Assembly (NCBI GenBank): GCA_002363575.1
Contig: DEWI01000169.1
Span: forward strand, 1 to 32,181
Direction of reading: 5' to 3'
Source: Verrucomicrobia bacterium UBA3214
GTDB taxonomy: Bacteria > Verrucomicrobiota > Kiritimatiellia > RFP12 > UBA1067
Length of the DNA: 32,181 bases
Shown here: in pieces, positions 16,724-23,897 of the stretch
Layout: each line of letters starts with the position of its first letter
How positions within the stretch are numbered: position 1 is the first letter of the stretch
The notes under the pieces: generated by a model
Database searches by the model: none
The model's input: only the letters and a program-made list of their open reading frames with translations
What the model was told of the DNA's origin: nothing
Made by a program: the position numbers and the translations under genes

Positions 16724-18859
16724 CTAGCGCGCGGCAAGTTTCTCGCAGACGTCGCGCCAGCGGTAGTACGGCCCGGAAACCGGCGCGAGGCCGCGCACGG
16801 GCGTCTCGCGCTCGTTCCAAAGAAATTTCACGAGTATCTCCCCTTCCTTGGCGCGGTAGAAGACAATTTGAATATTGGCGGCCATCGGCATCCACTTCCA
16901 GGCCGGGCAAAGCGCGTGCGCGCCGGCGATCGGCGCCCTGTCCCCCGGGCCTTCCAGGCCGATGAAGGCGGCGAGCGGCCACAAGCCGCTGTCGTGGCCG
17001 AAACGCAGATCGGCGGCGATGCGCCCGTCGGCTATGGCCGTGCCGGCGCGCGCGGCGATGTCGCGCCAGAGGCGGCGGCTGGCGGCGACGAAGGCGTCGC
17101 CGAACTCTTCGCTGCCGGACATCTTGGCGAAGCACTCGGTTTCCAGGCAGCGCGAGAGCGCGGCCTGCTCCTCCGCCGTGAAATAGCGGTAGAGGGAAAG
17201 CCCGTCAAGCTCGCAGCGCAGGCACTGGCAGATCGACGCGCACGCGAAAAGGTTGCGCGCGAACTCCCGCGCAGCGTCGTCGCCAAGCAAGTAGTCGCGC
17301 GCGAACAAGCGCGTCTTCAGCCCTCCCGGGGCGATGTTCGCGCGGCAGACCGCCGCCACCGCCTCCGCGATGCCGTTGGTGAACGCGGGATCGTTGCATT
17401 CGTAGTGCCCGGGATTGATTACGCGGTGGGGCTTTTCGCCGGTGCTGAAATCGAATTCCAGCCGCGGCTTTTCGTCCTTGAGCGAACTCGTGAAATTCGC
17501 CATGCTCGCCAGCACGCGCGGAATATACGACGATTGGCAGCGCACGCGCCGCGCCCCGGAGAAAACCTGCCAAAAGCGCGTCGCCATGCGGCGCGCGAGC
17601 TTCTTTTGCTCGCCGGCGCCGCGCAGCGTGAGCTGGCCGGTCGCGCCGTCGTGCGCGTCCGCGAGCCTGCGCATGTCGGCGAAGAGCGCGCGTCCTTCGC
17701 CCGTCAGGGCGCCGGCGGCGTCGGCGGCGGCCAGCACCGCCATCGCTTTGCGCAGGATGCCGCCCGTGAGGCGGCGCGAACCGTGCCTGCCGTAGTGGCT
17801 GATGTAAAACGGCGCGTAGCCGGCCGGCGGCGGAGTATCGGCGATTTCGCCGAATTCGTAGGAGTGGAGGACCGCGCCGCCGCGCTCTTCCGCGGCAGGC
17901 GCCTCCGCGCCGAACACGATGCCGAAATTCACGGCGTCCGCGCGCACGTTCCCGTCGGCGTGGCGGTTGAGCATGCGCGCACGCCCCGCCGCCTCGTCCC
18001 AGACGACGAGCGAAGTGGAGCCGCCGCCATCCATGTTCACGGCGTCCGTCACGCCTTCGGCGCGGAAAATCGCGCGCAGATCCGCGATGTCCGCGCCCTG
18101 GCTGCGCTCCGGCTGCCTGCCGTCCACGGCGACGACGACAAGCGTTTTCTTCGCCGCGTCCAGGCCGAGCGCCAGGCGCGGGTGTATGCCGCCCTCGGGC
18201 ATATTGACGGCAACCGCATCCACGCCGTTCGTCATTATGACGTCGAACGCGGCGGCCGCGTACGCTATGTCTTCCGTGCTGGCGAGACCAGCCGCGGGCT
18301 TGATTTCGCACGACCCGTCGGTGCGCACGATGAACAGCCCCTCGCCGCCTTCGCGCGCCGAGACCTCCGCGCCGTCGGCGATACACAGCCCGATGGGATC
18401 GCACGCCTCGAAACCCGCCGGCGCAGGGAACGGATGCCATGGCGTCGTGTTGAAGGCGACTTCGACATTGCGGCCGGCAGCGCGCATGCGCTCCATGAAA
18501 GCCTGCGTCGTCTCGCGCAGCGTCTCGACGCGATACCGCCCTTCCTGCGCGTTTGGCGCCATCTCCGGGGTTATCGGCTCTCCCCAGGACGCGGCGCGCC
18601 CTGTCGCGGCAAAGCCTATTCCCGGCGTGGCGAGGTCGATCCTCGCCACATACACCTTCATCTTCCGCGGGCTTTCATACGTATATTCGCGCACGCTAAC
18701 GCCGTCGCGTAGGCACACGAAATGGCTGCGCATTTCGTCCATCCAGCCGTCCGCCACCGCGTTCGAAGTCAATAATATAATCGAGGCGGCGAACGCCATG
18801 CGGCGCAATCGGGACGCGCGCGCTCCTTCCGCGCGCTTCTTCTCTTCATTTCTGTGCAT
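16724..18859 (-). CDS. Secreted fusion of phosphodiester glycosidase (NAGPA-like) and histidine acid phosphatase domains
   Basis: The 711-residue protein has a signal peptide (about residues 1-37, hydrophobic core MAFAASIILLTS). Residues 60-320 match the phosphodiester glycosidase family related to the human uncovering enzyme NAGPA: DPIGLCIADG near 154, VVVAVDGRQ near 241, and the hallmark NMDGGGSTSLV at 275-285. Residues 345-700 match branch-2 histidine phosphatases (acid phosphatase/MINPP-like): YISHYGRHGSR with the catalytic RHG at 358-360, and FGHDSGL with the HD proton donor at 622-623. The enzyme may remove a sugar from a phosphodiester and then release the phosphate, in the periplasm or outside. 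The ATG at 18859 has an AAGGGGA site. The gene has its own promoter, downstream of the XylR-type regulator. Confidence 0.85.
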   Translation of the reverse strand: MHRNEEKKRAEGARASRLRRMAFAASIILLTSNAVADGWMDEMRSHFVCLRDGVSVREYTYESPRKMKVYVARIDLATPGIGFAATGRAASWGEPITPEMAPNAQEGRYRVETLRETTQAFMERMRAAGRNVEVAFNTTPWHPFPAPAGFEACDPIGLCIADGAEVSAREGGEGLFIVRTDGSCEIKPAAGLASTEDIAYAAAAFDVIMTNGVDAVAVNMPEGGIHPRLALGLDAAKKTLVVVAVDGRQPERSQGADIADLRAIFRAEGVTDAVNMDGGGSTSLVVWDEAAGRARMLNRHADGNVRADAVNFGIVFGAEAPAAEERGGAVLHSYEFGEIADTPPPAGYAPFYISHYGRHGSRRLTGGILRKAMAVLAAADAAGALTGEGRALFADMRRLADAHDGATGQLTLRGAGEQKKLARRMATRFWQVFSGARRVRCQSSYIPRVLASMANFTSSLKDEKPRLEFDFSTGEKPHRVINPGHYECNDPAFTNGIAEAVAAVCRANIAPGGLKTRLFARDYLLGDDAAREFARNLFACASICQCLRCELDGLSLYRYFTAEEQAALSRCLETECFAKMSGSEEFGDAFVAASRRLWRDIAARAGTAIADGRIAADLRFGHDSGLWPLAAFIGLEGPGDRAPIAGAHALCPAWKWMPMAANIQIVFYRAKEGEILVKFLWNERETPVRGLAPVSGPYYRWRDVCEKLAAR

Positions 18860-18886
18860 TCTCTTCCCCTTGTCGTTCGAAACCGC

Positions 18887-18916
18887 ATTGTACCATAATT
18901 GCCGCGAATCCGTCAA
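18887..18916 (-). promoter_or_regulatory. Promoter of the glycosidase-phosphatase gene
   Basis: The minus strand has TTGACG (18911-18916), an 18-base spacer, and TACAAT (18887-18892) preceded by TGG, so both -35 and extended -10 elements are present. Transcription should start near 18880, giving a short leader of about 20 bases that includes the ribosome binding site. Confidence 0.7.
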
Positions 18917-18941
18917 TCGCCCCGCAGGAGACGGCCGGGCG

Positions 18942-20099
18942 TCACGCTTTTCCCGGCAGCGAACGCCATGCGGACATCGGCATGCCGGTCGCGGACTTGA
19001 AGAATTTGACGAGGGAATTCGGGTTTCCGAAGCCGCAGAAATCGGCGATCGCCTTCAGCGGCATGGTGCTCTCGCGCAGCAGCGTCTTCGCCCTTTCCAG
19101 CCGCACGGAATGGATTTCGTCCAGCACGGAGCGGCCGGCGGCCTTGCGAAAGCGGATTTCCGCCATGCGGCGCGAGCAGGGGAAGCGCGCGAGGACGCGC
19201 GCGGCCGTCAAGCCGTTGCACGCCTCGCGGCGGATCAGCTCCAGCGCGTCGGCGGCGGCGGAATCGGCGGCGGCGAGCTTGCGCGTCGAGGCGCGGCGCT
19301 CCACCATGAGCGGCCCGAAGGTCTTGCGCCGCGCACCGCGGAAGCGCGCGCCGTCGCGAAGCTGCGCGATCAGCAGAAGCGCGGCGAGTTCGCCGCCGCG
19401 GCGGAAATCCGGGCGCACGGAGGAAAGCGACGGCATCGTATGCTCGCAAATCTCCTTCGCGCCGTCCACGCCGATGACGGCGAGTTCCGCGGGGACCTTG
19501 ACGCCGGCGTACGAAGCCGCCGTCAAGACTTCCGCGCCGATCACGTCGTTGGCGGCGAAGAGCGCGCAAGGCTTCGGGAGGCCGGCGAGGAAGCGGCGCA
19601 GCCCGCGCTGGTAGCGCGGCGAACCCAGCTTCGCGCCGGCGGCGGCGAAGACGGAGCATGCGCGGCCGTTGAGGGCGAGGGCGGCGATGAATGCGCGCTC
19701 GCGCTCTTCGCTCCAGAAGCGCGGCTCGGGATACGGCACCCACGCAAAATGCCGCGCCCCGGAGAGCAGAAGCTCGCGCGCGGCCATCTGCGCGGTGGCG
19801 GCGGAATCGTGCGTCACGCAAAATGCGTTTTCCGGCAGGCACGAAGGATCGTGGTCGAGAAAAACAAGCGGCAGCGCGCCGAATGCGCCGGGATCGGCGC
19901 GCGAGGCCATGCCGCCGCATTCGACTATCGCGCCGGCGGGACGCCAGAATTCCAGCAGCCCCGCGAGCCGCTTGCGCGACGGCAGGCCGTCGATCGCCTG
20001 CACGGGCATGCCGTTCTTCGCGGCGATGTCCTGCACGCCGCCGAGCTTCTCGGCGGCGTTCGTCTTGGCATGCGAACCGAAATAGAGTATGGTGTCCAT
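18942..20099 (-). CDS. XylR-type transcriptional regulator (LacI-like sensor with AraC DNA-binding domain)
   Basis: The 385-residue protein has an N-terminal periplasmic-binding-protein fold typical of LacI/XylR sensors (ILYFGSHAKTNAAEKL; PLVFLDHDP; CALFAANDVIGAEVL; ELAVIGVDGAKEICEHTMPS). A C-terminal AraC-type double helix-turn-helix follows (RRMAEIRFRKAAGRSVLDEI, then TMPLKAIADFCGFGNPNSLVKFFKSATGMP). This architecture is that of E. coli XylR, usually an activator responding to a sugar. The gene is divergent from a dehydrogenase and an MFS transporter, which are its likely targets. The start at 20099 fits the domain; an upstream in-frame start would lie inside the promoter. The predicted leader is only about eight bases and has no ribosome binding site. 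The inducing sugar cannot be read from the sequence. Confidence 0.88.
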   Translation of the reverse strand: MDTILYFGSHAKTNAAEKLGGVQDIAAKNGMPVQAIDGLPSRKRLAGLLEFWRPAGAIVECGGMASRADPGAFGALPLVFLDHDPSCLPENAFCVTHDSAATAQMAARELLLSGARHFAWVPYPEPRFWSEERERAFIAALALNGRACSVFAAAGAKLGSPRYQRGLRRFLAGLPKPCALFAANDVIGAEVLTAASYAGVKVPAELAVIGVDGAKEICEHTMPSLSSVRPDFRRGGELAALLLIAQLRDGARFRGARRKTFGPLMVERRASTRKLAAADSAAADALELIRREACNGLTAARVLARFPCSRRMAEIRFRKAAGRSVLDEIHSVRLERAKTLLRESTMPLKAIADFCGFGNPNSLVKFFKSATGMPMSAWRSLPGKA

Positions 20100-20114
20100 C
20101 TGGGAAACGGCGGC

Positions 20115-20144
20115 ATTATAGCATATTTCGCAAACGGGAGTCAA
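20115..20144 (-). promoter_or_regulatory. Promoter of the XylR-type regulator gene
   Basis: The minus strand has TTGACT (20139-20144), an 18-base spacer ending AAATATGC, and TATAAT (20115-20120). This is the best full sigma-70-type promoter in the window. The -35 overlaps one of two 12-base direct repeats, which suggests autoregulation. Confidence 0.78.
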
Positions 20145-20163
20145 ATTTCCGCGCAACCGGGAG
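20129..20163 (+). promoter_or_regulatory. Direct-repeat operator candidate for the XylR-type regulator
   Basis: CGCAAACGGGAG at 20129-20140 and CGCAACCGGGAG at 20152-20163 differ at one base and are spaced 23 bp start to start, about two helical turns. AraC-family dimers bind directly repeated half-sites at about this distance. The site lies in the divergent intergenic region, over the regulator's own -35 and upstream of the dehydrogenase promoter. Confidence 0.5.
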
Positions 20164-20182
20164 AAGCCGCGCCGCCAGAATT

Positions 20183-20191
20183 TGCTATACT
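20183..20191 (+). promoter_or_regulatory. Extended -10 promoter of the dehydrogenase-MFS operon
   Basis: The plus strand reads AGAATTTGCTATACTATAGG with TGCTATACT as extended -10. There is no -35 match, as expected of a promoter needing an activator. Transcription would start near 20198, and an AAGGAAGGA ribosome binding site precedes the ATG at 20225. Confidence 0.65.
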
Positions 20192-20224
20192 ATAGGCGGA
20201 ACTACAAAAGAAGGAAGGATCGGA

Positions 20225-21010
20225 ATGGGCAGATTTGAAAACAAGGTCGTCCTCGTCACAGGCGGGAACAGGAACACGGGGCTGGATATCGTGGAGAAAT
20301 TCGCGCGCGAAGGCGCGAAGGTGTTCATGTGCGGGTCGAGCGCCGAATCGACGGCGAAAGGCGCGGGGATTCTCGCTTCCAGAGGGCTGAAAGGCATAAC
20401 CTCGCAGCCTTGCGACATTTCCGACGCTTCGCAAGTCGCCGCGCTTTTCGACACGATCGAGCGCGAAGCCGGGCGCCTCGACATCCTGGTGAACAATGCC
20501 GCGAACCAGGGAATTGGGCATGGCGGGCCGCTTGAAATGTCCCCCTCGGCGTTTCACGAAGTATTCAACACGAACGTGATCGGCGGCTTCCAGGTCACGC
20601 AAGCGGCGTGCACGCGCTTCTTCATGAAGCAGGAGACGCGCGGCGTCGTTGTGTTCCTGTCCTCGAACACGGCGATGCGCGCCATCAGGAACCGCACGGC
20701 GTATTGCAGCTCGAAAGGCGCGATAAATTCGCTCGTCCGCTCGCTCGCGCTAGATCTCGGGCCGCTCGGAATCCGCGTGAACTGCTGCGCGCCCGGCTAC
20801 ATCTACACGGAGCGCTGGGAGACTCTCGACCCCGCAAAGGCGGCGCGCCGGCGCCTGAACTGCCCGCTGCGCCACGAAGCGAAAGGCGCGGACATCGCCA
20901 ATGTCGTGGCGTTCCTCGCTTCCGGAGACTCCGGGAACATGACAGGGGAAATCGTCACTTGCGACGCCGGATGCTCGTGCCAGCACATGCCGGAAGACGT
21001 CGATGTCTGA
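20225..21010 (+). CDS. Short-chain dehydrogenase/reductase
   Basis: The 261-residue protein is a classical SDR. It has a nucleotide-binding TGGNRNTG at residues 12-19, NNAAN near 90, a catalytic serine at about 146-147, and YCSSK (Y160, K164). It ends with FLASGDSGNMTGEIVTCDAG, the usual C-terminal strand. The third glycine-motif position is Asn rather than Gly (TGxxxNxG), a less common variant. SDRs of this size oxidise or reduce alcohols, sugars or sugar acids with NAD(P). The gene has a strong AAGGAAGGA site, is divergent from an XylR-type regulator and precedes an MFS transporter, so a role in catabolism of a sugar or sugar acid is likely. The substrate is unknown. The C-terminus has two closely spaced cysteines (CDAGCSC). 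Confidence 0.88.
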   Translation: MGRFENKVVLVTGGNRNTGLDIVEKFAREGAKVFMCGSSAESTAKGAGILASRGLKGITSQPCDISDASQVAALFDTIEREAGRLDILVNNAANQGIGHGGPLEMSPSAFHEVFNTNVIGGFQVTQAACTRFFMKQETRGVVVFLSSNTAMRAIRNRTAYCSSKGAINSLVRSLALDLGPLGIRVNCCAPGYIYTERWETLDPAKAARRRLNCPLRHEAKGADIANVVAFLASGDSGNMTGEIVTCDAGCSCQHMPEDVDV

Positions 21011-21079
21011 GCCAGGCGGCGTGGCGCGTCCCGCCGCCGCCGGAAGCCGCTGCGTCTTCAATCCCCCGGAGAATCTGCC

Positions 21080-22324
21080 ATGGGCAAATCGTACAAATGG
21101 ATACTGATCGCGCTTTTGAGCGGCGCGTTTTTCTTCCATCAAGCCGACCGCGCGCTTTTCGGGCTTTTGACGATCCCTATACAGGCGGATCTCGGGCTTA
21201 CGGACGTCCAGATCGGATGGATCAACACCACGCTGTCGTGGACGCTGGCGGCGATGACCGTTGCAGCCGGCTTCATGGGCGATAGATTCTCGCGAAAGTG
21301 GATAATAACGCTTTCGCTGATCGCGTGGTCGCTGATGACGGTCTGCATGGGCTTCATAGGCGGCTTCGCGGGCGCGCTGTTCTTCCGCTCCATCGCCACC
21401 GGCGTCGGCGAGAGCTTCTACGCACCGAGCGCGTACGCGCTCATCGCCGCGCATCACAAGGAAACGCGCTCGGCGGCGCTGTCCATCCACCAGGCCGCGC
21501 TGTACTTCGGCCTCATGGTCTCCGGGCTTATCGTCTCGTCGGCGCTCGGCCTGCTGGGATCGTGGCGGAACGTGTTCATCGCGTTCGGCGCGGCGGGATG
21601 CGCGCTGGGCGTAATCTTCATATGGGCGCTGAAAGACGATGCAGGCGCCGCCGCGCAGGCCAGAGCGCAGGCGGCGGCGCGCGGAGGCGCGAAAATCTCC
21701 GACGGCCTGCGCGCGTATTTCTGCAATCCGTCCGCGCTGTGCGCGACGGCGGGATTCGTCGCAATCGTTTTCGTGAACAACGCCTATCTATTCTGGGCGC
21801 CGAAATTCGCGGCGGAGAAATTCGCAATCGGCGTTGGGGATGCCGGCAAGGGCGTAATGCTCTACCACCACCTGCTGGCGTTCGCCGCCATTCTCGCGGG
21901 AGGCGTGATAACCGATCGTTTCGTCAAGAAAATGCCGCGCTTCCGCCTGGGTTTCCAGATTTTGGCGCTTTGCGCCGGCGCGCCTGCGCTGCTCGCCATC
22001 GGCCTCGCGCCGTCGTTCGCCACGCTGCTTGCGGCTTCGTCGGCGTACGGCGTGTTCCGCGGCTTCTTCGAAGTAAACACCCACGCCTCCCTTTTCGATG
22101 TCGTGGCGCCGGAACACCGCTCTACGGCCGTTGGTCTGCTCAATATGATTGCATTTTTCTTCGGCGGCCTTTCCGGAGTGGCGATGGGCGCGCTTTCGGA
22201 GCGCTGGGGCGTAAAAGGCTTCGAAACGGGCTTTTGCATAATGGCCGCGACATACCTCGCCGCCGCCGCCCTCATGGCCTTCAGCTTCTTCTTCACTTTC
22301 AACAAGAACAGAGTCGCCGCCTGA
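21080..22324 (+). CDS. MFS transporter, Spinster/ACS-like
   Basis: The 414-residue protein is a 12-segment major facilitator. The first segment is followed by QADRALFGLLTIPIQADLGL and a GWINTTLSW segment. The loop between segments 2 and 3 has the signature GDRFSRKW. RSIATGVGESFYAPSAYALI is typical of the Spinster-like and organic-anion branches. A cytoplasmic linker rich in Ala and Gln separates the two six-helix halves (about residues 187-205). It should import or exchange a small sugar, sugar acid or organic anion across the inner membrane. The start has a GGAG site, and the gene follows the dehydrogenase by 69 bases on the same likely transcript. Its 3' end faces xseA across the 22-bp repeat array. 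Confidence 0.87.
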   Translation: MGKSYKWILIALLSGAFFFHQADRALFGLLTIPIQADLGLTDVQIGWINTTLSWTLAAMTVAAGFMGDRFSRKWIITLSLIAWSLMTVCMGFIGGFAGALFFRSIATGVGESFYAPSAYALIAAHHKETRSAALSIHQAALYFGLMVSGLIVSSALGLLGSWRNVFIAFGAAGCALGVIFIWALKDDAGAAAQARAQAAARGGAKISDGLRAYFCNPSALCATAGFVAIVFVNNAYLFWAPKFAAEKFAIGVGDAGKGVMLYHHLLAFAAILAGGVITDRFVKKMPRFRLGFQILALCAGAPALLAIGLAPSFATLLAASSAYGVFRGFFEVNTHASLFDVVAPEHRSTAVGLLNMIAFFFGGLSGVAMGALSERWGVKGFETGFCIMAATYLAAAALMAFSFFFTFNKNRVAA

Positions 22325-22381
22325 GCGCGCCGGCTCCGCCTCCCCGCCCCCAGACACAGACGCCACGCAACCATCCCCCAA

Positions 22382-22529
22382 CCGATACCTATCGCCTCCC
22401 AAACCGATAGGTATCGCTTGGCGAACCGATACCTATCGCTTGAAAAGGCGATACCTATCACTTGAAGAAGCGATACCTATCGCTTGGAGCGGCGATACCT
22501 ATCACTTGGGGAAGTGACAGGTATCACCA
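22382..22529. repeat. Seven palindromic 14-mers at an exact 22-bp period
   Basis: Cores related to GATACCTATC start at 22384, 22406, 22428, 22450, 22472, 22494 and 22516, so every step is exactly 22 bp. Each unit is a 14-base near-palindrome such as GCGATACCTATCGC plus an 8-base spacer, mostly beginning TTG. Units 2 and 7 carry the GG centre (GATAGGTATC, and GACAGGTATC in unit 7) and the others CC, so neighbours in opposite orientation can pair. Units 6 and 7 form a 14-bp stem with one mismatch and a GGGG loop. Unit 2 can pair with unit 1 or unit 3 over at least 11 bp. The array fills the gap between convergent genes. Its period is not a multiple of three, which argues against coding. Candidate roles are reiterated protein-binding sites or a bidirectional transcript end. 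Confidence 0.92.
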
Positions 22530-22584
22530 TGCAAAGCAACCGGGAGGGGCGCGAGGCGGGACAAAAAGCCCCGACGGGAGGGAG

Positions 22585-23853
22585 TTAGCGCGCTTCGACG
22601 ATGGAGCGGACGGTGCCGGAGGCAAGGCGCGTCGTCAAGGCGTCGCCCGGCTTCAAAGCCGCGGCGTCGCGAACGACGGCGCCTGCTTCGTCGAGGGTAA
22701 GCGAATATCCGCGACTGAGCACCGAATACGGCGAGAGAAGTTCGAGACGCGAGCGATCGTTCTCGAGGCGCGAAGAGGCGCGCTCAACGGCGATCGCGAG
22801 CGCATTGCCCATGCGCTTTGAAAGATGCGCTATGCGCATCTCCGCGCCGGGCACGGCGGCGCGCAAGGCGGCGCCGAGCGCGCGACGCGCAGCTTCGAGA
22901 TGGGCGTCTGCGGCGGCCGCGCGGTAGCGCACGGCGGCGCCGAGGGCGCCGGAAAGTCTGTCGAGATGCTGTGCGGCGGCGTCCGCGCGCTCCTTGAGGC
23001 GCGTCTCCATGGCCGCCGCGGCGTCGGCGAGACGGCGTTTGACGTCTGCGAGGACGGGGACGGCTACTTCCGCGGCGATCGACGGCGTCCCTGCGCGGAA
23101 ATCGGCGACGAAATCGCAAAGCGTGTAGTCGGTCTCGTGGCCGACGGCGGAAATCACCGGCACGGGGCAGCGCGCGATCGTCCTGACGAGTTCTTCGTCG
23201 TTAAAGCAGAAGAGGTCTTCGAAAGAACCGCCGCCGCGCGCGATAATGACGACATCCGCGCGCCATGCGCCATCGTCTGCGGCGCCCGCCTGGCGGGAGA
23301 AATATTCGATGCCGGCAATGAGCGAGCGCGGTGCGTCCGCCCCTTGCACCTGCGCGGGGTAGAGGCGTATTTCGAGATTCGGGAAGCGGCGCGTCAGAAC
23401 CCCGCACATATCGTGGATCACCGCGCCCGCCGGACTCGTGACAATGCCGATGCGCCGCGGGTACGGCGGCAGCGGGCGCTTGCGCCGGAAAAGCCCTTCC
23501 GCCTCGAGCTTCGCTTTCAGCGCGAGGTACTTCGCCATCAGCTCGCCTTCGCCGGCCAGCCGTATGCGCATCACGACGAACTGGCATTCGCCGCGCTGCG
23601 GATAGACGGAAATCCGTCCTCTGACTTTGACGCGGCGGCCGTCTCCAAGCTCCTTGCGGCAGTCGCAGGGAATGCGCGCGAACAGCACGGCGGAAAGCTG
23701 CGCGTTCGCGTCTTTAAGCGCGAAATAGCAGTGGCCGGAAGGATATGCGCGCCAGTTCGAAATCTCCGCCTCGATATCGACCGAAGGGAAGCGCCCTTCG
23801 AGGCAGTCTTTCATCTGCGCGACTATCTGGGATACTGTATAGACCGGCGGCAT
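22585..23853 (-). CDS. xseA: Exodeoxyribonuclease VII large subunit
   Basis: The 422-residue protein has the N-terminal OB fold (YTVSQIVAQMKDCLEGRFPS, then VDIEAEISNWRAYPSGHCYF and RGRISVYPQRGECQF). The catalytic domain has RRIGIVTSPAGAVIHD, VIIARGGGSFEDLFCFNDE, PVISAVGHETDYTLCDFVAD and FRAGTPSIAAE. A long coiled-coil segment follows, then a C-terminal LLSPYSVLSRGYSLTLDE. With XseB the enzyme degrades single-stranded DNA in both directions. No xseB is visible next to it; the gene ends at the 22-bp array. The start at 23853 fits the family although only a weak ribosome binding site is present. It follows ftsW by 44 bases and closes the minus-strand operon. Confidence 0.95.
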   Translation of the reverse strand: MPPVYTVSQIVAQMKDCLEGRFPSVDIEAEISNWRAYPSGHCYFALKDANAQLSAVLFARIPCDCRKELGDGRRVKVRGRISVYPQRGECQFVVMRIRLAGEGELMAKYLALKAKLEAEGLFRRKRPLPPYPRRIGIVTSPAGAVIHDMCGVLTRRFPNLEIRLYPAQVQGADAPRSLIAGIEYFSRQAGAADDGAWRADVVIIARGGGSFEDLFCFNDEELVRTIARCPVPVISAVGHETDYTLCDFVADFRAGTPSIAAEVAVPVLADVKRRLADAAAAMETRLKERADAAAQHLDRLSGALGAAVRYRAAAADAHLEAARRALGAALRAAVPGAEMRIAHLSKRMGNALAIAVERASSRLENDRSRLELLSPYSVLSRGYSLTLDEAGAVVRDAAALKPGDALTTRLASGTVRSIVEAR

Positions 23854-23897
23854 GGCGAAAACGGGATTCCGGTTTGACGATTGCGCGGCGCGTGCGC

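Noticed and set aside
16037..18712. 891-codon open frame on the plus strand
   Set aside because: It is antisense to prfB and to the glycosidase-phosphatase gene, both with clear motifs. It is Arg/His/Ala-rich with no recognisable domain, as expected in GC-rich DNA.
22382..22529. CRISPR array
   Set aside because: The repeats are 14-base palindromes with 8-base spacers and mixed orientation. CRISPR repeats and spacers are each about 25-40 bases, and no cas gene is near.
22462..22821. Protein-coding frames running through the 22-bp array on either strand
   Set aside because: The 22-bp period is not a multiple of three, so no repeated peptide results, and the frames run on into the antisense of xseA or the MFS gene.
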